A stretch of 64,000 nt of DNA from the NCBI GenBank assembly GCA_029721515.1, contig CM056562.1, forward strand, positions 5,872,963 through 5,936,962. Direction: 5' to 3'. The notes under the pieces are model-generated. The model was not told the origin of the DNA. It saw nothing but the letters and a program-made list of their open reading frames with translations, and did not search any database. The position numbers were made by a program, and so were the translations under genes. Every line of letters begins with the position of its first letter. Position 1 is the stretch's first letter. This DNA is from Synanceia verrucosa. Its lineage: Eukaryota > Chordata > Actinopteri > Perciformes > Synanceiidae. Below, one piece after another: positions 1 through 11,050 of the stretch.

Positions 1-739
1 TCGTGTGATTCACCCCTTGAAGGCCCCTCCTCACACTTAAAAAGTCCCCTGAGTGACAGTGATTAATGTGAAGGTATAAGTCATCACCTCAAACACACCA
101 CAATTTTAATTCTCCAGCATTACTTATGAAAAGGCAAATTATTTATGAAAAGCTCTTTAACTTCATTGGATGATGCATACATGCACAAGTAATAACAATC
201 TATCAAATAAAGAGCTTGCAAGCTGCCCTGGTTTCAATTTTAATTCCAGAGTATGAATATATAGCCATTTCCCTTGATTATTCCGCCTTCCCATGAAATA
301 TGTACCTGAGGAGTTGATTTTTATTTAGATTTTGTTGGATTAAACTACTTTGTTACAAAGTGTTGTTGGGGTAATATATGTATTATATGCATAAGCAAAA
401 GTGTCCTGAGCATTTGAAATTCATGAACAGAGACCTTTGCTTTGTGGACAGAGAGGGAGCCATTATTTACCTGCAGCATTTATTCATCACACAATAACAA
501 TTAATGTTTCCTCTTTGTGCACTACAGTCTCTCAATGGTCCACTTGGCTTATTATGTAGAAAAATTACAGAAAGCAGCCAGATTTATTCACAAAAACTAA
601 GTAGTTTTGCTCCAAGCCAGGACTGGTATTAAAAATCATTTGTTAAATCATAAAGGGCAACACATGGTACATACATGACCAACAACTGCTCCTAATACTT
701 TGGTACACAAGGGGCGTCACTAGGTTTTAAGTGAGGAGA

Positions 740-742
<3 letters not shown>

Positions 743-772
<30 letters not shown>
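743..772. repeat. (TA)n microsatellite, left flank of Tc1
   Basis: Fifteen TA units immediately left of the transposon. The run resumes at 2381-2396 on the other side, so the element landed inside a single TA array, which offers many target sites. Confidence 0.95.
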
Positions 773-775
<3 letters not shown>

Positions 776-823
776 TCATGGAAAAAATTATTAGACCGCC
801 CTTGTTTTCTTCAATTTCTTGTT
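773..823 (+). repeat. Left terminal inverted repeat of the Tc1 element
   Basis: Pairs with 2330-2380 in inverted orientation: 50 of 51 positions match, the exception being the 26th base. It begins cagtcatggaaaaaattatt directly after TA, the expected transposase cleavage end. Confidence 0.93.
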
Positions 824-1070
824 AATTTTAATGCCTGGCTCAACTAAAGGTACATTTGTTTGGACAATTATAATGATAACAACAAAAATAGCTCATGAGA
901 GTTTAATTTAAGAACTAAGGATTATTCATTTTCCATGGTTTTCTTGATAATAACCAAAATTACTTAAATTCTTACATCAATAGCTATGGCATTGTACCAC
1001 CAAAAACACTACTTTTAAGCATTCCATGTTTTCTTTTCTGTTTGCTTTAAACACATGATACACACAAGAG

Positions 1071-2099
1071 TTAATACTTGATTGCATAACCATTGTTTTT
1101 GATGACTGCAGCCATGCGTCTTGGCATGCTCTCCACCAGCTTCTGACATTGTTCTGCTGTCACAGCAGCCCATTCCTGTTGGACACATTCAAACAAATTT
1201 TCTTTGTTTTTGGGCTTGTGGTTCTCCATTTTGAGTTTGATGATTTTCCACAGGTTTTCAATTGGATTAAGATCTGGTGATTGAGCAGGCCAAGGCATGG
1301 TGCGAATGTTGTGGTTCTCCATCCAGGCTTTAACTGACCTTGCCGTGTGGCAAGGGGCATTGTCTTGTTGGAAAATCCAGTCATTCGAGGCAGGAAAGAG
1401 TTTTCCAGCTGATGGAAGAAGACTGTTTTCAAGGGTAGTCCTGTACTTGACCTGGTTCATTCGGCCTTCACACAATTGCATTTGCCCTGTTCCACTCAGA
1501 CTGAAACAACCCCAGATCATGACTGATCCACCCCCATGTTTTACTGTAGGGGCAAGAAAGTCTGGGTTGTAAGCTTCTCCAGGCTTCCTCCTAACCAGTA
1601 AGTTGGCTGGAGTGGGCATCAATTCAAAATTGGATTCATCACTGAAGAGAACCTTAGCCCAATCATCAACAGTCCAATCCTTGTGGTCTCGAGCAAAGAG
1701 TAACCGGGCCTTCCTCTGCCTTTCATTGATGAAGGGCTTCTTGCGTGCTCTGTGTGACTTCAAACCAGCTTCAACAAGTCGGTTTCGAACTGTCCTTGCC
1801 GAGCAAGTCACATTTCTCAACAGTGCCCACTCATTTTTAAGGTCCCTGGAGGTCAGACGACGATTCCTGACACAGGAACGGATGAGTGCACGGTCATCTC
1901 GTGGGGTAGAAAGACGTTTCCTGCCACGGCCAGGTAGCAATTTGGTAGTGCCATGTTCAGCTTGTTTTTTTTTGTTGGAATGAACGGCTGTCTTGGAGAT
2001 CTTCAGTTTTTTCGCTACCTGTCTCTCACTCATGCCAATTTCCAGCAGTGCCAAGATGGCTGCCTTTGTTGCTTCACATAATTCTTTTGTTTTAGGCAT
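1071..2099 (-). CDS. Tc1-family transposase, full length, DD34E
   Basis: A 342-residue uninterrupted frame encoding the enzyme that cuts out and reinserts the element at TA sites in the nucleus. An N-terminal helix-turn-helix (about residues 10-42, with ERQVAKKLKISKTAVHS) is followed by a basic GRGRKR motif (57-62), a typical AT-hook/nuclear-localisation region, and a second DNA-binding helix region (about 68-120). The catalytic triad is D154 (LFSDES), D246 (FQQDNAPCH) and E281 (SPDLNPIENLW), with exactly 34 residues between the second Asp and the Glu, which defines Tc1 (DD34E). The glycine-rich block HGGGSVMIWGCFS (188-200) is present. Length matches the usual 340 residues. The start is the first ATG, 281 bp inside the right end. 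All catalytic residues are in place, so it could be active, but activity cannot be judged from sequence alone. Confidence 0.96.
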   Translation of the reverse strand: MPKTKELCEATKAAILALLEIGMSERQVAKKLKISKTAVHSNKKKQAEHGTTKLLPGRGRKRLSTPRDDRALIRSCVRNRRLTSRDLKNEWALLRNVTCSARTVRNRLVEAGLKSHRARKKPFINERQRKARLLFARDHKDWTVDDWAKVLFSDESNFELMPTPANLLVRRKPGEAYNPDFLAPTVKHGGGSVMIWGCFSLSGTGQMQLCEGRMNQVKYRTTLENSLLPSAGKLFPASNDWIFQQDNAPCHTARSVKAWMENHNIRTMPWPAQSPDLNPIENLWKIIKLKMENHKPKNKENLFECVQQEWAAVTAEQCQKLVESMPRRMAAVIKNNGYAIKY

Positions 2100-2329
2100 T
2101 ATGTGAGAGCTGACAACTTCTGAGTTGTGCTACGGCTTGAATGTAAGCAGGAAACCACTCTAGGCCTTTGCATGTGCAGTGCTGCTTGTGACATGAAATG
2201 GCCTCTTATATACCCTGGGAATCAATTAAGCTTAAGAATGTCAAATAGGACATAAAGTATTATGTGACCAGCTGCATTTTTTGTTGTGTTCATTGTATTA
2301 TACGTTTAGTGGTACCAGATATTAGAATG

Positions 2330-2380
2330 AACAAGAAATTGAAGAAAACAAGGGTGGTCTAATAATTTTTTCCATGACTG
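2330..2380 (-). repeat. Right terminal inverted repeat of the Tc1 element
   Basis: Inverted partner of 773-823, ending ...ttttttccatgactg just before TA. It lies upstream of the transposase start and so probably overlaps its promoter region. Confidence 0.93.
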
Positions 2381-2396
2381 TATATATATATATATA
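2381..2396. repeat. (TA)n microsatellite, right flank of Tc1
   Basis: Eight TA units following the right end of the transposon; continuation of the array at 743-772 that the insertion interrupted. Confidence 0.95.
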
Positions 2397-2589
2397 ATAA
2401 TACTGTAAGTTAGGAAGTATTTATAAATCATTTTGGTGGGATAATCTCAATCTTTAATCAGAGCAGATTTTTATAATCTTCCTCATAAAATAAGATTTCG
2501 TTCAGGTGTCTCATTAAGTAGAATGAGAAGGCTTGTGTTGGAACTGAACAAACACTGGAATGGACTGGCTGCCATAGATGTCGAGAGGT

Positions 2590-2634
2590 TACATTTGTAA
2601 GAGTGGTCTGTTAATTTTTTCTAGAGCTGTATGT
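2590..2634. mobile_element. Relic end of a second Tc1-like element
   Basis: The stretch aagagtggtctgttaatttt followed by ttctagagctgta closely resembles the right end of the intact neighbour (aagggtggtctaataatttt, then ttccatgactgta) but lies about 250 bp outside it and differs at several positions. It reads as the decayed terminus of an older Tc1 subfamily. The preceding 100 bp may belong to it; no matching left end was found. Confidence 0.5.
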
Positions 2635-2784
2635 AAGAATTATTATAACAATTATTATGAACAATGTGAGGTTGTATGATTATTTATTTAAACTCATATT
2701 CTGGTGACTTTATATTGAATTTTCTGAATTTTTTGCAAATAATAACCAAATAAATAAATAAATTAATACCAAATTGGCTTAAAA

Positions 2785-2816
2785 TATTTTATGGGGGCTT
2801 CAGCCCCCATAAAATA
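2785..2816. repeat. Perfect 15-bp hairpin
   Basis: Arms tattttatgggggct (2785-2799) and agcccccataaaata (2802-2816) are exact reverse complements around a 2-base loop. It could form a cruciform. There is no downstream U-run and no gene to terminate, so no function is assigned. Confidence 0.85.
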
Positions 2817-3460
2817 GGCCTAATGATATCACTGCTGTACACATTATAGAGACTATCACTATGTTACTAAATAACTGCCAAGTGTAAAAATCTATCCCAT
2901 AATTCATATGTCTAACAGAACACAATCAGTGAGATGACAGAACAAATAGAGAACACTGCAGAAAAACAGTTTGTGGAGAAAGAATGAGGAGAAATGGAGG
3001 CATAAACAAAAGCATACAGTGCAATGAGAGAGGAGACACATAGGAGATGAGGTTATGGGTGGGGAGAAGGACAAAGATAAAGTGTGCATGAAGAGGAAAA
3101 CACAAAACCATTAAGAGGAAAAAATACAAAGAGGAAAAGGGGAAATGTCCTATAAAAGGGACAGAGGGAAAAGAGATACAAAAGGAGACAGGAGAGGAGA
3201 GGAGGGAACAGAGGGCAGAGGCGGATGAGATGTAAGACAATGATAGATTGTTTTCTGGCAGGCTCAATTTGTCATGCTGTTATTGGAGGAAAATGAAATA
3301 GAGGAGCAGCAGTGAGGGTCAGAGGGAGAGGACGGGGTCCAGAGGTGGGAGAGTTAAGCCAGGAGGGAGTGAGATAAACTCCACACACCTCTTCACCTCT
3401 GGCCTTCAATAGATGATCACTGAGGGAACAGCGCTCTGATGACGCCATCTCAGTAACCAG

Positions 3461-3500
3461 CCCCCCCCCCCCCCAAACACACACACATACACACACACAC
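3461..3500. repeat. Poly-C tract followed by (CA)n
   Basis: Fourteen consecutive C (3461-3474), then an interrupted CA repeat to 3500. Confidence 0.95.
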
Positions 3501-5814
3501 TGATGGACTATTGTTTACCACTACCGTTTAAATTTCATTCATTCAGTTTCATTTTGCCCACTGTATGTGCATTTGACAGGTTAATGTACTCAACACTCTG
3601 GCTGGTGTGCAGAGTGGAAAAAATATACTACTTTTATTAAATTGAACATGCCATGGTAGTAACATTTAATAACGATGTAGAGCTATTATGTAGAAAAAAA
3701 ATCAGTGAATGAGGGGGTACCATGGCTAATCTTTACCCTTGGTTAGCCTTTTGACAAAATATATTGCAGCCTTACAAATGCTTGGAAATAAATGTATTTA
3801 TATATATGAGAACTTTACATATAATACTGTAATTTATAAATCATGATGTTTTATGTCAATTCATGCTGCAACATCACTTAACCTAGACTACGCTTGAATT
3901 CTAAATAGGGAAATTTCCCATCAACTATTCAGTAAGAAGAATAATGCAATCAGTAAACATGATTAAATTCTCAGACTGCAGCCATTGTCTGTTTACACAG
4001 TACAGATACTCTTGCTACTGTTTCCTCTAATCAAAACTAGCTGCACTGCCCCATGCTATGTACTGGCCCTCCCTAATGTGTTGCTTTGTTTTTCACCTCC
4101 ATAACCTCTCCCTGCCTCCCTTCAAATGATTCCACTCAACCAATAACAACATGGCCTTCATTTGTATTCAGGGCAAGTCTGATCGAATTTTCTGGGTGTG
4201 TGTTTTTTTACCGTGTTAAAAAAAAGTAGACTGAGAAATACTTTTGGAGCTTTGTAATTATACCTGGCCTCACTCATTAACACTAAAGGAGGGGGTGTAG
4301 ACAGAACTGGCAGTGATGGATCTGGAGAAGGAATGAGGGGTGACGCAGTGAAGGTGTTTGGGCATCCTTCTGTGAGTGCATGAACACAGAGGATGTTGTT
4401 TATGCCAGTACGATGCTTCTCTGTACCAACACCATGCTCTCTGTGTCAGGTTAATGAGTCGTGCTGGGATAAACACTTCCAGGTCACGGCCAGCTTTATT
4501 CTGTCTGAGAGGAGGAGTCCAGGTGCCAAGGCACAACTGTGCTGTAGCAATACTGAGGAAAATGTGATGAACAGCTAAAACAATAGACTATGCTTCATTT
4601 GAAAAAGAACTGTGCACAGGAAATTAAGACACTCTAGACCCAGGGGATATTAGCAGTTACTGCTGAAAGGTGCTGTATAGGTGTAAAATGGTTTTCAACA
4701 TTTTCCATAGGTTGATAATAACTTTGAAGTTCTTCAGCTGGTAATGAGGGTAGTAACATCTGAACTGAAAATATTGCAGAGAAAGACTGAGCACTTTTTT
4801 CTCACCGTCTGCCACCTTTTGTGTCTGTTCTATGTCCATATTTGGAACATGTTTTTTTCAAAAATGCATTCTGTAAGGGACAGTTCAGATGTGGAGCTGT
4901 GTTAGGTCCTTCTCCATAGTCAGTGTGCTGCACAGATGCAAAGTGCAAAATATGTACTGCTGTGCAGCAAAACATATTTTAGCCACTAAAAGATCACCAA
5001 AAAATAGAAATAAATAAAAAAAGAGAAAAAAATATTGGTAAAACGTGATAATGGTCCTCAGTTGTCCACGATGACAGAACGATATTCAGTTATGTTATGT
5101 ACAGTATGTATGGCCAAACCATCAATAAACTGCTTTTTGAGATACATTCTAAACTAAAATGTGTGCTACAAGTATGAGATTTATTTCAGGAATATAAATA
5201 AATAAATAAATGCACTGGACGAGTCAGTATGCAGACAGAGAGTGTAAATCTCAACTAACCAATACCACACAATAACTAACTGGTCAAGGTAGCGGTAGAT
5301 CAGCAACTCCTGTGTTCTGTGAACTAAAATTATTGCAGTTTTTTTTTTTTTTTTTAACAATGGAGTCTGGTGGTTGGAGATAAAGGCTTTAATTCCCCAT
5401 TGGAAACATAGACTTTGTAGCTCTCTCAGGGTAATGTAAACTTGTGAAAATATTAAAAATAGTAAACTTAAACTGATATAGCTTTTTATTTTTGTGTTTT
5501 TTTAGCTTTTTTGCTTTTAGGAGAATGAAAAGTTTTGCTGCTGGCCCCGTAAGTATACTGCTTCTACTGTAGGTAATGCACTGACTATGGAGAAGCACCT
5601 CATACAAACCCTCTTCAAAACACCTGAACTATCCCTTTAAAATTAAAGCGGACACATTGTGAACACACTGTTTTTGATCACAGTATTTCCAACCAGTTAC
5701 AGTGACACTGACAACACAATGGTGAAGGACAAATGTTACAAAGTGAGAGTGTCAAGAGGCATCTGTGGCTTTCTTGTTAGAATGATGTGTGTTTACAAGA
5801 CTTGCATGGTTGTA

Positions 5815-5864
5815 TGCATATGTGTGCATGTGTGTGTGCGTGTGTGCGTGTGTGTGTGTGTGTG
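5815..5864. repeat. Interrupted (GT)n microsatellite
   Basis: A GT-rich run with cg and ca interruptions. It creates cysteine/valine-rich open frames in several phases that are not genes. Confidence 0.93.
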
Positions 5865-6929
5865 CCTCCACAAGCTGTCAGGCCAAAGGAACTGAATTTG
5901 TCAAGCAAGAAAAACCATCATTGCTGGCTCTTTCTAAAGTACCCCATAATAGCACGTCAACTCGGACAGCTTTTAGATCGCCATCCACAAGCACTCATGA
6001 CAATAAGACGGAAGAGTCCTTGGCATCAAAACACATTTCCAGGCAAGGGCAAATGTGTTTATTACATCTCATGCTCAGGTGTCACCAGGGTCCCTTTTTA
6101 ATCAGCAATTCATGGTCTCAAATCTTGACAAGTGAATCTGTTAACATCACGGCAACCTCGTCTGCTATGGAGTCAAATAGAGGCACAGATATGTTCTGAA
6201 AGCTCTTCAGGCCTTCTGTTGGTATCCAGAAAAGAGGTAATGTGAAGCAGTGGTGGAAGATGTAACCATGCAATAGGAGTAATACTGCTCTCTAAAAAAA
6301 GTAAAGCAAAATCTACTTAATCTTATTGTGTTGGTCCCCTTTTTCTGCCAAATCAGCTCCATAAACAGCATACAGCTCTGCTCTGTGGTATCTGACTCCT
6401 TTCTATGTTCAGCAGCATTAACATCTCTGCTCTGTTGGATCAGACCACCAGGACCAGCCTTCACTCCCCACCTGCATCAATGATCCTTGTTCTCTAGACT
6501 CACTGTTTACTTCTTGTTGTTAAACTCACTCAAATCCTGACGCTGGAACATTTTTCCTGCTTCTAACATCAACTCTGAGGACTAAATGTTCATTTGCTGT
6601 ATGTAACTGCAAATTGGTGCTGCTGCTGTCTTGGCCAGGTCTCCCTTGGAAAAGAGATCTTGCAATCTCAATGGGACTCACCTGGTTAAAAGAAACACAA
6701 GTTTTATAAAGTGAATTCTAGTTGTTGCCGTTTGTCTCAGCAGCAATGTGAAAATGCTTGGTTGCACATGAACAGTTACATGTGCCAAAAATGTAATAAG
6801 TGCATGTTGTGACACAATATTCTGATGGCCAGATTAACGGAGGTGTGATCGACCCAGACGACTAGAGTACTGGCTTATGAAAATGGGATCAGCACTTTTG
6901 TCTACCCAACCTGCATCAAATGGAAAAAA

Positions 6930-7040
6930 AATCCTTTCACCTGGACGTCACCAACCCTGTATCAGTGCTCAAACAGTGAGCCGGCGACTCAGAGAGGCTG
7001 ACCTACGGCACGCAGGCCATACTTTAGTCTACCGTTTACT
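6930..7040 (+). pseudogene. Fragment of a Tc1-like transposase (relic)
   Basis: Translation on the plus strand gives SPGRHQPCISAQTVSRRLRE then ADLRHAG. This resembles the second helix-turn-helix region of many Tc1 transposases, where PGRHxPxISAQTVRxRLREAGLRA-type sequence precedes the catalytic core. Only about 35 residues are recognisable. No catalytic motif or inverted repeat remains, and a stop follows soon after. It belongs to a different Tc1 subfamily from the intact element at 773-2380, whose equivalent region reads SARTVRNRLVEAGLKSH. Identification is by motif memory only. Confidence 0.55.
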
Positions 7041-7314
7041 CCAATACAACTTAATTGAATAAATTTTACCTCTAGACAGTATTCTTTTTGTGCATTTGTT
7101 GAAAAGATGTGATAAAATAAATGTACACTCATAATTAACACCTTTTACAGGTAGTTTGGGGCCGCTTAAAAAAACTTGCATTTTTTTTGTTCACTTCACA
7201 CTTCATTACAGTGTATATTATTGAGTCATTATTATCACTAATGAGTTACCATAACCAACATAACATATCATAACTGATTGCACTTAACTATTTGGTTGAA
7301 TAGTACCATAAACG

Positions 7315-7506
7315 GTGCTGCATTTGTATAGCGCTTTTCCAGTCTACTGACAGCTCAAAGCACTTTACACTACATGCCCCATTAACCCATTCACATGATG
7401 CCAGAGACTGCCATGCATCACTATCTTGCTCAAGGACACTTCAACATGCACGCCAGGATTCGAACCACTAAATGACCATCTCTACCCAGTGAGCCACAGC
7501 CGCCCC
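7315..7506 (-). mobile_element. tRNA-derived SINE, minus orientation
   Basis: On the minus strand it begins ggggcggctgtggctcactg and carries an RNA polymerase III A-box-like segment (7480-7496) and a perfect B box GGTTCGAATCC (7456-7466). The body contains the widespread fish phrases ccttgagcaag, aaagtgctttgag and agcgctatacaaatg. This is a common teleost SINE or SINE-like family that I recognise by pattern. No convincing target-site duplication was seen. Confidence 0.75.
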
Positions 7507-8609
7507 TTACTGAATCTAATCTAATCTATAGCATAGTATCATGTTAGATATTAGTTAGACATTTAGTTTTATTAGTTTAAAAGGTATGTTGTAACTTGAC
7601 TTGCAAGTAAATGCAGTGAGTAAAAAGTACAATCTGAATGTAGTCTGAGTTAGAGGTATAATGGCATAAAATCTAAATAGTCACATTAAAGTACCTCAAG
7701 TTGACATTTAAAAAGTGAGAAGACAAAACACAAAGATGGAAGAAGTAATTTACTGAGATAAATCTGTTTTATCATCGAGTCAGATTGTTTGAACTTGCTG
7801 AAGTTATTTCTGTGACAGAGCCAGCAAATAAAAGTAGGTTTCTGCAGAACGGCTGACCTTGAAAGAGTACACAAACAGCTCCAGTATATTTGGTTAGTGT
7901 TGGCATTTATTTCCTTTTGAAAAAGAATACTTGGATGTTGAACAAGATGTTTCAGTTGGCAGAGATGATCCATAAAATGGCAGCACAGAGCAGAAATACT
8001 CTAGAGCTCCAAACACAACTAACAGTTTAGCAGGTGAAGGTACTCGTGGGTTGTCTTGGGTTCTTTGGCAGCTCATATGGAGCCCTGCTGACATGACTGG
8101 GCATGTCTGCTTCACATTTAGTCACTGAAGTCACATTTCACATCGATCCAGTCAAATGTGCTTTTTAATCAGTGATTTCATGACAATGAATATTTCCTCT
8201 CAAAGACAGGAGGAGTTAATATAGTATATCCCTGTGCGAAAATTGAGTCCATAGTAAGAATTTTCCATTCTTGCGCAAATATAACTGACATTTTAAAACA
8301 TTTTAAACATTTCAAATGTGTCCCTGTTTATTTCCTCTTGCAGTGTATGTGAACGACATCAGCTGAGAGGAAGTCAACAAGCTGGTGCTTAGCAATGCAC
8401 TGAAACAGCCTTTCTGTATATCCTCAACAATCCACTCATCTGATCGACTTCATGCTCTGCGGTCTCTTGGGACCCGGGGAGTGCTATTTCGAATTTGGTG
8501 GAATTTGGACAACAGTTCGATAAACTTTGAGTAAATAAATGTGGGGTTGGCACTGCAACTCCAACAAACATAACTTTTGACATTTTTGACATAACTCATG
8601 ACTTTGTCT

Positions 8610-9003
8610 CACTAATTAAATCCATGCTTTATTTTATAACCACAGTGATTATTTCAAAGCAACCGTCTAATGTGTCTATTTGAAAATGAATACCTCCTCT
8701 AAGTGTACTTCACACATGCTGCAGCCAGTCCTGTTAGCGTGACTTTGGTTTCTGGTTTGGTTTCTTTGCCCTAAGACTTGATGTAAACTTATAACCCTTA
8801 TAACATGTCTGTGTGGCTTCTCAGTCATCCAGGTTGAGGTAAATCAAAAAGAGCAAAAAGAGTCAAGTGGCCTTGCTTGAGGTTTGTTTTCAACAAACAC
8901 TTATTACACTTGGTGCACACAACATTAGCACCAGCACAATAACTCCACTAATTAAATCCTTTAGAACCACAGTGGTTTTGTCAAAGCAAGCAACTAATGT
9001 GTC
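8610..9003 (+). repeat. Diverged direct duplication, about 65 bp units 335 bp apart
   Basis: Positions 8610-8680 (cactaattaaatcc...ataaccacagtgattat...caaagcaaccgtctaatgtgtc) recur in altered form at 8945-9003 (ccactaattaaatcc...gaaccacagtggtttt...caaagcaagcaactaatgtgtc). Small insertions separate the copies. It looks like an old local duplication; no function is seen. Confidence 0.6.
8806..8900 (+). repeat. Dispersed fish repeat fragment (paired with 63481-63668)
   Basis: Contains cttctcagtcatccaggttg and aaaagagcaaaaagagtcaa followed by ccttgcttgaggttt. The same ordered phrases appear at 63481-63560 and, reverse-complemented, the catccagg part at about 63640. I recognise this as a frequent teleost interspersed repeat of uncertain class. 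Confidence 0.6.
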
Positions 9004-9159
9004 ATCAAAGTTTCAGATAGTGAGTAACTGAGCCACACATGTTTTTGAGGTTTAGATTTAGTGATTTGGGGGCACCAGGACAACTGAGAATGGTATTTTA
9101 GTAGAACAGCACTATTTCTAGCTGGAGGATTATCTTGAGTTTTTTATGCAATAAAAAAA

Positions 9160-9201
9160 CTCAATAGTCTAAATATCTGTCTCAATAGTCTAAATATCTG
9201 T
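9160..9201 (+). repeat. Perfect 21-bp tandem duplication
   Basis: The 21-base unit beginning ctcaatagtctaaatatctg occurs twice without change (9160-9180 and 9181-9201), followed by a partial aaatatctg. Lack of divergence suggests recent replication slippage. Confidence 0.95.
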
Positions 9202-11050
9202 CAAAATATCTGATAAGTATTCTGTGGGTCCTGGTAGTAGGGTCTCTATTCAAGTTTAAAGGGGCCCAGTGTATTAAAACTAAATCTAGTGTCATTCCAA
9301 CTGAATTCATTTATAATGTCAAAGTGGGAGACATGTACAATACACAAAAATATGAACCCACTTTCATCTTTTCCATGTGTAACGGAGGCTGCATTCACAC
9401 TTCTACAGATACAGACTGAAATGCTAATAGCTGTCTAAATCCATACCTTAATTATCTCGTCACATAAAACCCATCTTTTTCCAGTGCTTTTAATCCCCCC
9501 TTAAATCTTAAATAGGCGCTGTCTATTAGATACCATATTCTGCTCCAATCCCTCAGCACTCATCTTTTGTCTCTCCTCACAGCCATCTCTTCCATTAGGT
9601 TTCACCCATTACTGTGCTTTATGTTGGAAGAGCTCCACATTTCTTTCTCATCTTTGACCTTTCCTTCCACCGTCCTCTATTTGTCTCACTCTGCTTTTGT
9701 ACCCGTCTTATTTGTTCTCTCTCCTCCTGTCTCCCTCTCTATACCCTCCTGCCACACTGTGCAGCATCTCTTCCTCCCTGTGGTGTTCCCTGGCAGCAGA
9801 CGGCAGGGCTTGTCACTCTTTAGTTCGGTGTGGCCGCCACAAAGGAGGCAGACCTCACCCGGCCTCTCTGCTCCATCCATCAACTGGCTTGCAGAGCATG
9901 CATGCCAACGATTTCACCGCATTCAACACTGAGGAGGCTACTGTCCCGCAACCACAGAGAGAAGACGTGCAAAAGAACACAAGAATAAGGAAACATTTAC
10001 CTTGTTTTTGACGTTACAAAAGCTCATTCAGACCAAAACTCACAGTATCTGAAAAGGCTTGCTCACTTCTTAATCAATTTAATACACTCTCAATGTAAGA
10101 CTAACACATGTGCTGTTTACATATTGTTAGTCCTACTATTAAGGCATGCTATTAATTTTCATGATTCACATTCAGTGCAGGCATTGCAATTGCTTCAAGC
10201 ATTTTAATCAATGTTGGTGTAAATGAATGACTATCTCCCAAAGCCAGGACACAGGGAGCCAAAAATCTAATTTAGGTGTCTTTAAGATATATAGCTTGGA
10301 GCAGCACCGTTGACAATTAATTGGAGAGTGACTTTGGTAATTCATAAAATGTGTCACTTTTCTGTACCTAAATGTGCATCGTTTTGTGCAAGCGATTTAA
10401 CAAATGTTCACTGACACAACCCAAGGACGCTGAAATGTGACAGACAAAAGCTTAAAGTTCTACTTCATGTCCCTCTAAAAGGCTCGTGTGACACAAGTGA
10501 GGTTCATCATAAACAGAGAGGAGCTGGGTGTCAGACACGAGGCCTCACTGAAGCTGACAGAAGACGCTACATCCTCTCATGGCCAAAGTGAGCGGGAGAC
10601 GAGATGGCAACTGTCTGTATGGAGTAAAACAAGAGTCTAGCTTTTGAGCATAAAATAGTGGACACTGTCAGTGACATATCTTGTTCAAAGTAGAGAAAAG
10701 TAAGGAAATGACTTTGGAGTGATAGTGGACTGGAGAAGTGACAACTGACTTGTGACAGAATACTCAGGGAATTAAAGCAATTTCAGAATAGAGTAGAACA
10801 CAATGTGTGCCTTGGGATGACTTCTGCCAATGCACTTACATCCTTTAATGTAAGCCAGGTGAATGTGAAATTAAAGAATGTATGAATAGCCTATAGTCCA
10901 GTTGTATTAGTTCTTTAATGAACTGTCCACCTGGGAAGGGCAACTGTCCTCCCTCTGCCCAATATAGAGGGATAAGTAAGTAGGCATGGACTTGTTAGAG
11001 ATGACTAACCCCCTACAAGAAACCAAGACTGAAAGAGCAGCGGCCATGTC

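Larger units (their letters stand above)
773..2380 (-). mobile_element. Complete Tc1/mariner transposon (1,608 bp, autonomous-type)
   Basis: Flanked on both sides by TA (771-772 and 2381-2382), the obligate Tc1/mariner target. The two ends begin cagtcatgg and form terminal inverted repeats: the outer 51 bp differ at one position (cgccc versus caccc), and weaker similarity continues inward to about 115 bp, including an internal aacaacaaaaa-like block. The single gene inside reads on the minus strand, the same direction as the host grid1 gene. The 1.6-kb length, inverted repeats and one intact transposase are the standard build of an autonomous fish Tc1 element. The nearly identical ends and uninterrupted frame suggest a young insertion compared with the other Tc1 traces in the window. 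Confidence 0.95.

Noticed and set aside
1297..1983. Plus-strand open frames of 91 and 126 codons
   Set aside because: They lie opposite the transposase gene and are antisense shadows of it; the minus frame has the full catalytic motif set.
5787..6199. Overlapping plus-strand frames of 104 and 136 codons
   Set aside because: Both run through the GT microsatellite, giving Cys/Val repeats; no domain beyond it.
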